A stretch of 64,000 nt of DNA from Paraferrimonas sedimenticola (GCF_002282855.1 NZ_NRIR01000006.1:1-64000), one strand, 5' to 3'; shown: positions 45,990 to 55,000, numbered from the stretch's first letter. The notes: a model not told the origin generated them from the letters alone. Program-made: numbers and translations.

Positions 45990-47816
45990 TCACTCTTTGG
46001 CGTCAGCCCTTCTGGTTTCATTGCTGAAAAAGGTCACTTGCTTAACAACGCCAAAAACATCGTGCGCTGAAAGCACATGTGTCTCGCCAGTTGTATGGCT
46101 AACCCTTTCGTTGCAGCTGTTCAAGGTTGAGTAATTGTGGATGATGTCTCCTGCATTACCGACCGCGCTATCAACCTCTCGTATCGCACAGAAATTGTTC
46201 TCCCGCTTAATTGAGTAGACCTTTTCGCCAAACCGAGATACGTAACCAAGGTCAGGGCGCTCAAACCAGTTTCCACTAAACTCCCACGTTGAACCGTTCA
46301 TACGCGCAATATACCGACCTTCTGATAGTTCAACGATGTCCCTTGGACCATTATCTCCATGACTTGGTAACCCATTTTCTAAAGAGCGAATGATCTTGCC
46401 CTGATAGTCGATTTCAATGACCTTCGCGCCTTCACCTCGCGAAGTCTTAGTGGCAATTATTTTGTCTTTCAAGAATGTGAAGTTACTGTAAGATTGGAAT
46501 ATCTCCTGACCGGCTTTGTATCCATCGAAAAGCACCGTAAAAATACCATCCGCGCCAAGACGACCCATCTGTCCATTCTTAAATACGTACAAGTCAGAGC
46601 CAACAAACTGAGTGTAAATCTTGCAGCAAACTCCCTCAAAAAAGTCTCCCAATCTGAGCAGTTGTTTGCCACCTGATGTATTGTGAACAAATATGCTTTT
46701 AAACAACATGTTGGCTTTGTCGTCGCGAAGCTGATATGCCACAATCGAGCCGGTGCTGTTTACTGAGATGGTCTCAAATGAGGTGATGCTACTTGGTCCA
46801 TCTAGCTGAGTGACCTCACTTCCGTTAACCAGCAATTTGGGTCTTTGGCCTGTTGCTCTATAGTTACGAGCTTCAATGATATGGCCCGCAGATCCAATGT
46901 TAACTAAGTCAGCGGAATACTCTGGCAAGGCTCCCTCTTTCTTCAGCATGCCTTTCGCGAGTACATCAACCTTAATATCCAACTGCTGATTTAAGAATTT
47001 GAACCGTGCGGCCGTTTGGCCTGCGCCGACTGCGGTGACAAGGCCATTATCAACCGTTGCCCTCGTCTCATTCATAGCTACCCACTCGCCTGCTTGTCCC
47101 ACTTCCTCCGATGTGCGATTTACGAATTCTGCACGTACTGTGAGTTGCTCGCTGTCCCCCACAAAAAGACGCAGAGCGGAGCGATTTGGCACTAGCTGCT
47201 TGATTGTCACGACCTCTAGCTCTTTTGTTGCTTTAACGCCGTAGTAGCTATGCGTTAGCGTAAACTTACCATCCTTTAGTGCAGTAAGTTGGCCACTAGT
47301 GGTGACTCTGGCATTGTCGTTTGATACCTCCCATGTACCAGAGCTAGAGCTGTCGATTACTTCACCGTTCTTGAGTATGGCCTTAGCTACCAGATTGACT
47401 CTCTGCCCCGAGGCAATCATTGGCTGGTTATCTTCTATGTCAATTGATACTACATCACTCGTTACCGAAACCGCGGCTTGCGCTTTTACACCCATGGCTT
47501 CAAAAACAACGCTCGTCGCACCAACGCTTACACCGGTAATCATCCCGCCAGATACCGTTACGATATTTGTATCTAATGTTCCCCATGTTCCAGAACCTGT
47601 AACATCAACCGATTGACCCGTTGTGGTGATGCCCGTTGCTGTTATAGACGCCTTTTCGCCAACACCCACTTCAACGCTATTTGGGCTTAGAGATACTGAT
47701 ACTATACTTTCCGGCGGCTTGTTCGAGGATGAATTATCGCCTCCACCGCCACAGCCCTGCAGTATGAATAAGAACATTGAAAAAATTAAAAGACTAAATT
47801 TATGGAGGTTTTTCAT
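45990..47816 (-). CDS. Ig-like (BIG2) domain lipoprotein
   Basis: A 608-residue predicted lipoprotein started at the ATG at 47816 (signal peptide, lipobox LQGC followed by GGGG). Three BIG2-like domains (about 35-120, 125-205, 210-295) carry repeated patterns such as VSLSPNSVEVGVGEKASITATG and GSGTWGTLDTNIVTVSGGMITGV. The C-terminal half (about 305-590) looks like a beta-propeller-like sensor region. Likely a surface adhesin or envelope protein; no pathway neighbours. Confidence 0.78.
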   Translation of the reverse strand: MKNLHKFSLLIFSMFLFILQGCGGGGDNSSSNKPPESIVSVSLSPNSVEVGVGEKASITATGITTTGQSVDVTGSGTWGTLDTNIVTVSGGMITGVSVGATSVVFEAMGVKAQAAVSVTSDVVSIDIEDNQPMIASGQRVNLVAKAILKNGEVIDSSSSGTWEVSNDNARVTTSGQLTALKDGKFTLTHSYYGVKATKELEVVTIKQLVPNRSALRLFVGDSEQLTVRAEFVNRTSEEVGQAGEWVAMNETRATVDNGLVTAVGAGQTAARFKFLNQQLDIKVDVLAKGMLKKEGALPEYSADLVNIGSAGHIIEARNYRATGQRPKLLVNGSEVTQLDGPSSITSFETISVNSTGSIVAYQLRDDKANMLFKSIFVHNTSGGKQLLRLGDFFEGVCCKIYTQFVGSDLYVFKNGQMGRLGADGIFTVLFDGYKAGQEIFQSYSNFTFLKDKIIATKTSRGEGAKVIEIDYQGKIIRSLENGLPSHGDNGPRDIVELSEGRYIARMNGSTWEFSGNWFERPDLGYVSRFGEKVYSIKRENNFCAIREVDSAVGNAGDIIHNYSTLNSCNERVSHTTGETHVLSAHDVFGVVKQVTFFSNETRRADAKE

Positions 47817-48333
47817 AGCGGGTAACCTATGTTTAATGTTTGATAAGCCACCGAGTTCGCTTGTCAATCTAGCTTTCTCGCGCTTACGTAATTGCATGAA
47901 AAAAGCCCAACTTGTGCTTGTTTCAAGTCCGCAACCAAACGAAGTAGGTTTGCTCCACTGTAAACATGCTTTACCAAGCTACCTTCGTTCTTTGAACCCA
48001 GCCTGGTACAACTTCGCTTGATAACGCCGAAGACTTGTTGAAACCGTTTTTTGAGATGTACAACAGCAGCAGATATACAGCGAACGTAGCACCACATCTG
48101 CTACTAGTCGCTCAGTTGATTGCGTGCGTAGAATACTAGGCGGGAGAATTTTGAGAGTTGTAACTTTTTAAAGCTATGCTTTAAGGAGAGAGCTAGAGAC
48201 AAGGGCTCTCTCCTCGACAAGCACGTGTCAAGCAATGCTCAAAGGTTAGTTTTTGGATGTCTGGAGAACCGGAGTCAGCCTATATGAAGACAAGAAATAC
48301 CTAGTTTATTTGGTCCCTACCAGATTGTTATGT
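47817..48333. other. Gene-free stretch with one long hairpin
   Basis: No gene is seen. A perfect 10-bp stem aggagagagc / gctctctcct occupies 48184-48214 without a T run. Confidence 0.4.
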
Positions 48334-48927
48334 TCAATTTGTTATATACCTAGTAACAAAATCATCCATAGCGATAGGCAACAATTCATCATTTATGTTT
48401 AGCACAGCTCTAAGCAGCCATTCCCGAATGGCGGAACGAGGCCTTCTTTCGCCAGCACTATCAATAGCCTCAACAATATCGGTAAGGATATTTATTAGCT
48501 TATCAGCGTCGAAATCACGTTCTAGTTGCTTATCATAGACAAAGTCATCAATAACCCAATGGTTAGTTGGTTTATTTATTTTACTGCATGCGCAGGCGCA
48601 ATATCGCTCACCCTGAAAAAATTGCTGCATGGTCCATTTGTAACGTGAGTCTCCGTAGTTGATATCCAAGCCATAGTTATTACTTGTCGGGAAGTCGAAG
48701 TATTTATTGTGTTGCTTATTCGGACAAGAACAGTGCCTAGTTACTACGTATATACCAAAATGTTTTGCGACTAACTCTAGATTTTCTTTCAGCAAACTCT
48801 CTAGCTCTCGTTTGATGCTAGAGTTAGGAGTAGTGTCGTCCCAAAAAAGCCCATCAGCATCTTGTACACCCGTAATGACCTTTTTTAACTGAGAACGCAA
48901 ATTTGCATAAAACTGGTTAATTTTCAT
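48334..48927 (-). CDS. Hypothetical Cys-rich protein
   Basis: A 197-residue soluble protein. Two Cys/His clusters, RHCSCPNKQH (about 64-73) and ERYCACACSK (about 107-116), could form a zinc site. No signal peptide. No family recognised. AT-rich and monocistronic, between two gene-free stretches. Confidence 0.62.
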   Translation of the reverse strand: MKINQFYANLRSQLKKVITGVQDADGLFWDDTTPNSSIKRELESLLKENLELVAKHFGIYVVTRHCSCPNKQHNKYFDFPTSNNYGLDINYGDSRYKWTMQQFFQGERYCACACSKINKPTNHWVIDDFVYDKQLERDFDADKLINILTDIVEAIDSAGERRPRSAIREWLLRAVLNINDELLPIAMDDFVTRYITN

Positions 48928-49258
48928 TGTACTTTCCTTTAAACAAAACAGCTTGTTGTACGGAACTCTCGATTATGTTCGACCAACTGCGCACGGCAAC
49001 AAAGGGCCAACGGCCTCCTATCGATTTTTATCTTATTGATAGTTGGAGCATATTTGTAGGATTCCTACGATAACTGCTAATTTCCATAACGAAAACTAGC
49101 GGTAAAATGCAGGCTCCATCGCACTAATGTGATAAAAATCGGGATCCAATAGATTCCAAATATGTTATCAGCCTACCTTGGAGTGGCATTACAGGAAAAT
49201 GAAATAGAGGCGTTCACAAAACACGATTTTTCCGCTAGAAATATGGATATACTCAGGT
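48928..49258. other. Gene-free stretch
   Basis: No gene is seen. A weak relative of the dispersed repeats (aaagggccaacggcc) is near 49010. Confidence 0.3.
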
Positions 49259-49915
49259 CTAGTAACCTCTCAGAGCCCTTATTTCCCTGTTCATGCAAGA
49301 GATGGTTAGCGAAGGCCCTAATTGACTGGGGCATGACCTTCTGATCCAATCTTGGTTTGACTTGCTTAGGCCGGCCAGACCTGAGACACCGTTTCTTAAG
49401 GCTTTTATTTCTCTGTTCATGCAAGAGAACATTAGTGAAGGCCCCAATTGACTCGGGCATGTTCGTCTAACCCAATCTTGGTTTGACTTACTTAAGTCAT
49501 CCATACTTGAGACTCCGCCTCTTAAGGCTCCGACTTCTCTGTTCATGCAAGAGATCGTTAGTGAAGGCCCCAATTGACTCGGGCATGTTCGTCTAACCCA
49601 ATCTTGATCTGACCTACTTAAACCTTCCATACTTGGAAGTGGAGATTCAGGCTGAAGCAAGGTATCAGCTCCCGATGATAAAGACCTTGACGACGTACCT
49701 ATACAGTCTTGCGAACGGCTTCCAGCGCTACATCTTAGTCGGTTTTGTCCTGATAAACTCTTTACCATTTCACCTGGAGAGCGGTGACAGTGGTATGGTT
49801 TACTTCCTCCATGGCAACCATTTGCATCCAACCCACCAGAGTGAGATAGTGCAAATGGACTGATGTAAACCAACAGCAAAGCACATATATACAAAACGGG
49901 CCTTTTCGACAGCAC
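49259..49915 (-). CDS. Secreted YHCH-motif protein with three tandem repeats
   Basis: A 218-residue exported protein if started at the GTG at 49915 (GGGGAAG upstream); an ATG at 49957 would add 14 residues. After the signal peptide comes HSGGLDANGCHGG...YHCHR, the YHYH-like motif of small secreted proteins. A Ser-rich linker leads to three 42-residue repeats (LSKSNQDWVRRTCPSQLGPS... CMNREIxALR), each with two Cys. Function unknown. The repeats are highly similar also as DNA, so they arose recently. Confidence 0.7.
   Translation of the reverse strand: MLSKRPVLYICALLLVYISPFALSHSGGLDANGCHGGSKPYHCHRSPGEMVKSLSGQNRLRCSAGSRSQDCIGTSSRSLSSGADTLLQPESPLPSMEGLSRSDQDWVRRTCPSQLGPSLTISCMNREVGALRGGVSSMDDLSKSNQDWVRRTCPSQLGPSLMFSCMNREIKALRNGVSGLAGLSKSNQDWIRRSCPSQLGPSLTISCMNREIRALRGY
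49262..49639 (-). repeat. Three tandem 126-bp repeats inside the gene
   Basis: The word ctgttcatgcaagaga begins at 49287, 49413 and 49539, giving an exact 126-bp period (42 codons). Confidence 0.85.
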
Positions 49916-49957
49916 TTTAGCTTCCCCATCAATATAACCAGCATGATAATTCCGCAT

Positions 49958-50492
49958 AAACTAAAGTTTTGAAACCGGGTTTTCAAGTCCGACGTCTTAA
50001 AGTAAGAGCTTGGCACTACCTATCCGCTTACTCCAAAAGTGCGCTAGTCCGGCTTCGATAGACTGCTCAAAGCCGGACGGGTGATTAGCTCAGGGTCCAA
50101 ATTGACCGCTCTTCTCAGTTGTTCTCAGAAAGTTCACTGCGCCACCGCACCAGGATTGCTCTTCCCAGTCTATCTTATTGACTTATTTGAATGTATTCGT
50201 GGGATTTTTGCGATTGCCACAGGTTTAATCACCTGATTATGAGAATTGAGTGCAAACCACAGGAGGATGAAGAAAAACTTCGAGTTGTGCATTCAACGCG
50301 CAGACTTAATCACCTTGTTAACCTTTTTCGTGAACCACCTTAGAGCTAATATTTCTTCTTGAATACTACTTACTTTGAACGAGTCTCTGTCGAGAATGAG
50401 TTGACATTTTTAGCCTTAAAAGCAGAGACCATAGGTCAAGTATGTAGACCAACTATGACTTCGCAAAAAGAACTTAAACAGAGGTATCTAGC
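49958..50492. other. Gene-free stretch upstream of alpA
   Basis: No gene is seen. A 9-bp stem gtccggctt / aagccggac occupies 50047-50078. A TTGACA at 50401 lacks a matching -10 at the right distance. This is the likely place for the alpA promoter and integrase accessory sites. Confidence 0.35.
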
Positions 50493-50687
50493 ATGGTTAC
50501 TATCGAACAGCTACTTACAATCCAAGACGTTTGTCGATTGACGAAATTAAGCCGTTCTACTATTTACAAACTCATGAGAGACAAAAAATTTCCAAAACCT
50601 ATAAAAATCTCAGTTCGAAACGTTCGCTGGCCCAAATACGTGGTTGATGAGTGGGCTGAAAGACTAGCCACAAGTCAAGCTGCTTAA
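50493..50687 (+). CDS. AlpA-family phage-type regulator
   Basis: A 64-residue helix-turn-helix protein of the AlpA/excisionase-like group: LTIQDVCRLTKLSRSTIYKLMRDKKFPKPIKIS is the classic pattern. Members activate integrase expression or act as recombination directionality factors. It is convergent with the integrase gene, whose stop lies 2 bp away, next to attR. Confidence 0.9.
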   Translation: MVTIEQLLTIQDVCRLTKLSRSTIYKLMRDKKFPKPIKISVRNVRWPKYVVDEWAERLATSQAA

Positions 50688-50689
50688 AA

Positions 50690-51922
50690 TCACTCGGCTA
50701 TCAGCCGAGGAGACGAGATGCCGCAAATTGACTTAAGGTGCTCAGCCCATTGGTTGAGCGCTCTCCGTTGCATCTCGAACAACTCGTCTTCCTGAACTCC
50801 TGTAACGTAGACTCTTAACATATCAGGTAAACGATGATTAGCTATTAGTTCGATAATATGCAGACCAACACCGATCCCCGCCATACGGCTCATGGCTGTC
50901 CGTCGTAAGTCATGAGCTACCCACTTTTCAATCGCCTTGCCATCTAACAAAAATTCACACTGTTTTCGTGCGATCGCTCGAGTAATAGCCTTTTCAGTCA
51001 TATGCCCATCAGCTTGACTTCTTCTATGGCTTGCCCCAGGCATAACAAAGGCTGACCCATTGCTGAATCTCTTCAGTTCTTTAAATAACTCAATAACTAA
51101 TGGAGAGAGTGGCACGAGATGCTCCTTACCATTTTTCGACTTCTCTTTGGGAATGTACCATTCTGCAGAGTCAAATCTCACCTCGGACCATTCACAGCGA
51201 GTTATCTCTCCACGCCTTTGACCCGTTGCTATCAAGATCTTTACACCGATCTCTACTTGCTTGCTAAGACCTAAGTTACCGATGGTGTTCCAAACCACTG
51301 ATATTTCTTCGTCTTTAAGTGTTCTTTCTCGAGGGCTACTTTTACCACCAAGGCGAGACTTATTGATATCTGCTGTAGGATTAAAGCTAAGAATGCTGCG
51401 CTGAAATGCCCAAAGACAAATTTGACGAAACAAGCCAAGCGCTTTTTTAGCCTGACCACCTGCCCCACGTTTAATACAAGCGTCAGTCATCATGTTGACG
51501 TGTCGCTTCTTCAGTATGTTGAGCTTGATGTGACCTATTACAGGGACAATTAACAGGTCAATCGACTCCTTCGCTATTTCTGGACGCTTTCTGTTGAGTT
51601 GCGCGTCTAAAGAATACCAAGAGTCACAAAGCTCCTTTACAGTTCGAGGGTTCTCTCCTTCTTGTTCACTTTTCGGATCTAGTCCCTCAGCGAGCATGTC
51701 CAAGATGTCTTGATGCCTGTCTTCTGCTTGACGAATGCTCATCTCTGATAGTTTGTTCAATGTCAGTTTGTACTGTTTGCCTTCGAAAGAGTACCTACAT
51801 AACCAACTGAGGACGCCAGCCTTAGTCTCTCTTAAATAGAGCCCTTTAGTATGTTTGTGTGCTCGCTCCTTTCCCGATGGGTTAGCTTTAATTTGCTCAA
51901 TATCTCTTTTGCATAAGGCCAT
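50690..51922 (-). CDS. P4-type tyrosine integrase
   Basis: A 410-residue phage-type integrase. An N-terminal arm-binding domain (about 1-90) and core-binding domain (about 92-185) precede the catalytic domain. Catalytic residues visible are Arg236 (ATGQRRGEI), the Lys in KSKNGKEHLVPLS, His337/Arg340 (HDLRRTA), His363 (ANHRLPD) and the nucleophile Tyr372. It is 165 bp from attR and transcribed away from the repeat, as usual for islands in tRNA genes. Confidence 0.95.
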   Translation of the reverse strand: MALCKRDIEQIKANPSGKERAHKHTKGLYLRETKAGVLSWLCRYSFEGKQYKLTLNKLSEMSIRQAEDRHQDILDMLAEGLDPKSEQEGENPRTVKELCDSWYSLDAQLNRKRPEIAKESIDLLIVPVIGHIKLNILKKRHVNMMTDACIKRGAGGQAKKALGLFRQICLWAFQRSILSFNPTADINKSRLGGKSSPRERTLKDEEISVVWNTIGNLGLSKQVEIGVKILIATGQRRGEITRCEWSEVRFDSAEWYIPKEKSKNGKEHLVPLSPLVIELFKELKRFSNGSAFVMPGASHRRSQADGHMTEKAITRAIARKQCEFLLDGKAIEKWVAHDLRRTAMSRMAGIGVGLHIIELIANHRLPDMLRVYVTGVQEDELFEMQRRALNQWAEHLKSICGISSPRLIAE

Positions 51923-52086
51923 GCACGCTCCCCTGTAAGCTCATGGGCTAATCTATGGGCTAACATCGTGGACTTTAAAAAACATCAACGAACGAAGTTA
52001 GACAAAGAAATTCGCCATTATGCATTAAAAACAGAGGGTTGAGACTATAAAAAAATCAAAAATACGACTTAGGACAATAACCCCTA

Positions 52087-52137
52087 GTCATGGGGTGTCG
52101 GGGGTCGGAGGTTCAAATCCTCTCGTTCCGACCAAAT
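52087..52137 (+). repeat. attR, right 51-bp direct repeat of the island
   Basis: A perfect copy of 27979-28029. It contains only the anticodon arm, T arm and acceptor 3' strand of tRNA-Pro, so it is not a functional tRNA gene. Confidence 0.95.
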
Positions 52138-52146
52138 AGCAAAAAG

Positions 52147-52174
52147 GCCGCAATCGATTGATTGCGGCTTTTTT
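52147..52174 (+). terminator. Terminator after attR (ancestral tRNA-Pro terminator)
   Basis: An 8-bp stem gccgcaat / attgcggc followed by TTTTTTG, 10 bp beyond the repeat. Confidence 0.85.
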
Positions 52175-52186
52175 GTGTCCGTCTGA

Positions 52187-53011
52187 TTAATCCAACTCGG
52201 GCTCAATCAGCTTGGGACTAATAGTTTCCACGTTGACGTCGGCGCGTCGACCGCTAATCAAGCGCCCCAGCGCTGTCCAAACAAAACTACCCGCGCGATT
52301 TTCCGCTTTGAGCGGCTTTTCCTGAAGGGCAAATCCCGCCAATGCTTCGCCGGAGACCGACGCGGGATTTCCTATGATAGGGAGCACCGTCTTTAAGCCC
52401 TTGATGAATTTTTCGTGCTTACCTTTGAGCACGCGCGGGTGCTGAGTCAAGGCGGTCAGAATGAGTCCTGGGTTAAAGGTCCCTACCTCAATGCCATTGC
52501 CCGCCTCTTCTTTGCGAAGCGCCAGTGTGAAATTACGCGCCCACGCTTTGGATGCGCTATAGCAATTCGCGTCGACTTGCGGCCCTTTTTCACCTCGGCC
52601 GGTAATGTTGATCAGGCGACCGTAGCCTTGTTTGCGAAAGTAGCGGCATGCCAAACTGCTACCTTGTAAACACCCTTGTATATTCACCGACACCAACAGA
52701 TTGGCCATCGCCAGCGGAACCTCAGTGGTTGGGCCAGAAGGTGTGGTGGTTCCGGCATTGTTAATCCAACAATCGATTTTGCCGAATGTCTGATGAGCGG
52801 TTTGAATTAAGGCTTGGATTTGGCTCGCATCGGTAACATCACATACCATACCTACCACGTTTGCATGACTCGAAAACTCAGCCAAGGTCTCTTGTAGAGC
52901 GGTTTCTGACTCGCTAGACACCACCAAGTTAGCGCCCTTTGCCACTGCTGAGTGTGCAGTTGCTAAACCTAGACCGCTGGTGCTTCCCGTGATAACCAAT
53001 GTCTTCGCCAT
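52187..53011 (-). CDS. SDR family oxidoreductase
   Basis: A 274-residue short-chain dehydrogenase. The cofactor motif TGSTSGLGLA is at residues 8-17, NNAG near 90, and the catalytic YSASK near 150. Substrate unknown. It is the first core-chromosome gene after the island; monocistronic, with no neighbouring pathway gene. Confidence 0.85.
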   Translation of the reverse strand: MAKTLVITGSTSGLGLATAHSAVAKGANLVVSSESETALQETLAEFSSHANVVGMVCDVTDASQIQALIQTAHQTFGKIDCWINNAGTTTPSGPTTEVPLAMANLLVSVNIQGCLQGSSLACRYFRKQGYGRLINITGRGEKGPQVDANCYSASKAWARNFTLALRKEEAGNGIEVGTFNPGLILTALTQHPRVLKGKHEKFIKGLKTVLPIIGNPASVSGEALAGFALQEKPLKAENRAGSFVWTALGRLISGRRADVNVETISPKLIEPELD

Positions 53012-53123
53012 ACCGTATGTCCTTTTGTGGTGTTAGTTTACTTTTTTAACCAAACTGGCGAAAAATTGCGACCGGCGCACAGGGTGAATTTAACCAATAT
53101 CAAATTGGTAGGGTAAAGATCGA

Positions 53124-53150
53124 AAAACCCAGGCACAAGGCCTGGGTTTT
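53124..53150. terminator. Terminator of the 27-residue microprotein gene
   Basis: An 11-bp stem aaaacccaggc / gcctgggtttt with T tracts on both sides. On the minus strand it ends TTTTTCG, 24 bp after the microprotein stop. Confidence 0.85.
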
Positions 53151-53173
53151 CTGTGTTTTTTCGGCTTTTCCAA

Positions 53174-53257
53174 TTAAGGATTAAAGCGCGACTTGCGGTC
53201 AGTCTTAACTACGTTGTAGGTGAAAACGACTGCGAATAACGAAATGATAGCTGCCAT
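53174..53257 (-). CDS. 27-residue single-span membrane microprotein
   Basis: A 27-residue frame with an excellent ribosome site (GAGGAG, 7 bp before ATG 53257), its own promoter with a PhoP-type box and its own terminator. The sequence begins MAAIISLFAVVFTYNVV, one membrane helix, and ends in the basic tail KTDRKSRFNP. No known family. By its control (PhoP box) and form (short inner-membrane peptide) it resembles MgrB of enterics, the PhoQ inhibitor, although the sequences are unrelated. Confidence 0.7.
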   Translation of the reverse strand: MAAIISLFAVVFTYNVVKTDRKSRFNP

Positions 53258-53315
53258 GTTTAACTCCTCAAGGGCTCAACTTGCCCGGTTTTCAATACTC
53301 TCTGTTTCGGGTTAA

Positions 53316-53350
53316 ATATTAACCAAAAAGCCTTGAACCCAAGCTGAACA
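53316..53350 (-). promoter_or_regulatory. PhoP-type box and -10 of the microprotein gene
   Basis: On the minus strand TGTTCA (53350-53345), five bases, GGTTCA (53339-53334), then 12 bases and TAATAT (53321-53316). The half-site phase is 11 bp and the box-to-10 distance 12 bp, as in three other promoters near phoPQ. Confidence 0.7.
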
Positions 53351-53395
53351 AACGTTCACATTTTCGCCAATTCTAGGAATTATCCATTAATCGTC

Positions 53396-53596
53396 TTATT
53401 CAAAAGACTCTAGTTCCTCGCGTTGCCAACAGGTTTTACAGTATCCAGTGCGGCGTCCCTTCGTCAGCAACAGGTAACGGGCGGGTTTGCTGCACTGGCA
53501 AAAGTACTTTTGCGAATAATGAGTGATGGAATGCGCCAAGTCTATTAAGTGCGCAGCGCGCCCTCGAAACTCTACTTTTTTTGCGTGTATAGCCAT
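53396..53596 (-). CDS. Small Cys-rich (zinc-ribbon-like) protein
   Basis: A 66-residue protein with FCQCSKPARYLL and YCKTCWQREE, i.e. a CxC/CxxC pair likely to bind zinc. No family recognised. The ribosome site is weak, so the start is uncertain. Confidence 0.6.
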   Translation of the reverse strand: MAIHAKKVEFRGRAAHLIDLAHSITHYSQKYFCQCSKPARYLLLTKGRRTGYCKTCWQREELESFE

Positions 53597-53704
53597 TCCA
53601 AATCACTAAAAGACAAACTCAATTCAATCCCCGATTGTAGCAATTTGCCGAATAAAGCTAAACTATCCGCTATAAGCCTTATAACAATTGCGCTCAACAT
53701 TCGT

Positions 53705-54535
53705 ATGTCAGTAAAAGCCTTGAACACTCTGTTAGTATCTGTTGCTCTGCTTTGCACTTTTGCAGTGGAAGCGGCGCAGGTGACGGTGCGCGCCGGCGGC
53801 TTTTACTCAAAATCTAACTCGTCGTTTCAACTCAACAACCAGGCTGCAGGCTCCTCTCGTGATCTCAATCTCGAGAACCAGTTCGACCTACCAGTCAGAG
53901 AGGCAGTACCGTTAATTGCACTGCAGCTGGATTTTAATAACGACCACCGTCTGATTGCTGATTACCAGTACCTAACGCGCAAAGAAGCCGGAGAGTTCAA
54001 TGGCGGGCCATTTACTTGGCGACAAAATGACACAGACTACCGAGCCAACAACGGTGCTTTTATCGCTAGCGAGTTAACCCTAGAGATCGCCAGTTTAAGT
54101 TACGGCATTCCGCTGTGGCACGAAAATGAGTCCATGTTTGGCGTAAGCCTTGGCTTGCACCAGATGAAAGTGCAATTTAGCTTGGCGGGCATGCAGCCAC
54201 TGTGCCCAGGGCAACCCTGCCCAACCCTTGGTGATACTGTTAGTGAAAAATCCAAGCACCCTATGGTCAATCTCGGCCTTTATGGCCAATACCGGCTATT
54301 GAGAAACTTCGATTTAAGCGCCACCGCAAAGCTTTACAGCATTGATACCCAAAACCTCGATGGCCGCTTTTTCGATCTCAACGCTGGGGTAAATTTGTCG
54401 TTCTGGAAGAATTTCAAAGCTTACGTGGGCTACAGCTATTTGGAATTCGAGTCGAAAATGAACTTTGAACAAAGCCGTCCTCAATTTAACTACCGCTTTT
54501 TTGGGCCTGTAGCCACCCTTGCCTATCGTTTTTAA
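53705..54535 (+). CDS. Outer-membrane beta-barrel protein
   Basis: A 276-residue exported protein started at the ATG at 53705 (signal peptide ending VEA). The mature part has alternating amphipathic strands and ends in the BAM-type motif ATLAYRF. One loop has Cys in PLCPGQPCP, likely a disulfide. The family could not be named. Unlike the two barrel genes downstream, I see no PhoP-type box upstream. Confidence 0.75.
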   Translation: MSVKALNTLLVSVALLCTFAVEAAQVTVRAGGFYSKSNSSFQLNNQAAGSSRDLNLENQFDLPVREAVPLIALQLDFNNDHRLIADYQYLTRKEAGEFNGGPFTWRQNDTDYRANNGAFIASELTLEIASLSYGIPLWHENESMFGVSLGLHQMKVQFSLAGMQPLCPGQPCPTLGDTVSEKSKHPMVNLGLYGQYRLLRNFDLSATAKLYSIDTQNLDGRFFDLNAGVNLSFWKNFKAYVGYSYLEFESKMNFEQSRPQFNYRFFGPVATLAYRF

Positions 54536-54618
54536 CGAAAACGAGAGGCACTCCAAACCTTTCGTGTTGATTCTCATTTAAGCTATCAGCATCTTCTAAT
54601 GATTTAGGAACTCCATGT

Positions 54619-54948
54619 ATGTGGTGGCGTTATCTCATCATCGTATTGGCCTACGTATTACTGGCTGCGCACTTTCTTCGCTACGGCAACCTCGCCGTGG
54701 TCATTGTTTCTGCCGTCGCTCCGCTACTTTATTTCGTTAAGGCTCAGTGGAGCGACCGAGTAATCCAACTGGGTTTAATCGCTGCGATTATGGTTTGGCT
54801 GCAAACCAGCTGGCAGTTAATTAGCATGCGAATCGCTTTTGATAGTGATTACACTAGACTGGCGATAATCATGGCTGCGGTCGTTGGCTTTAACCTGCTA
54901 GCGCTGGTGTTGACTCAACAAATCTATAACCGCCGCACTCGGAATTAA
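54619..54948 (+). CDS. Small membrane protein, unknown
   Basis: A 109-residue protein with four predicted membrane helices (about 5-22, 28-45, 55-72, 82-103) and a short basic C-terminal tail. No family recognised. It lies between barrel genes and 50 bp before the PhoP-type box of the next gene. Confidence 0.65.
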   Translation: MWWRYLIIVLAYVLLAAHFLRYGNLAVVIVSAVAPLLYFVKAQWSDRVIQLGLIAAIMVWLQTSWQLISMRIAFDSDYTRLAIIMAAVVGFNLLALVLTQQIYNRRTRN

Positions 54949-55000
54949 ACTGCCTAGGAATAAAATTTCCTATTTAATTTCAATAACTTATCGATATATT

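Larger units (their letters stand above)
28030..52137. mobile_element. 24-kb integrative genomic island in tRNA-Pro(GGG)
   Basis: The island is bounded by a 51-bp perfect repeat of the tRNA-Pro 3' end and has a P4-type tyrosine integrase and an AlpA regulator next to attR. No relaxase, type IV secretion or phage structural gene is visible, so it is probably non-autonomous or decayed. It is a mosaic: the left arm (28-39.6 kb) is AT-rich with lipoproteins, immunity-like proteins and a KAP NTPase; 39.8-45.6 kb is closer to host composition with structured non-coding DNA and small genes; the right arm holds three hypothetical genes and the integration module. Confidence 0.93.

Noticed and set aside
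47864..48097. 77-codon frame upstream of the Ig-like lipoprotein gene
   Set aside because: No ribosome site and no protein-like pattern; treated as intergenic.
49262..49639. CRISPR array
   Set aside because: The 126-bp repeats are contiguous, in frame with a gene and encode protein repeats; no spacers exist.
50359..50541. 60-codon frame overlapping the start of alpA
   Set aside because: Starts at TTG without a ribosome site and is out of frame with the clear AlpA protein.
52087..52137. Second tRNA-Pro gene
   Set aside because: Only the 3' two thirds are present; the acceptor 5' strand and D arm are missing.
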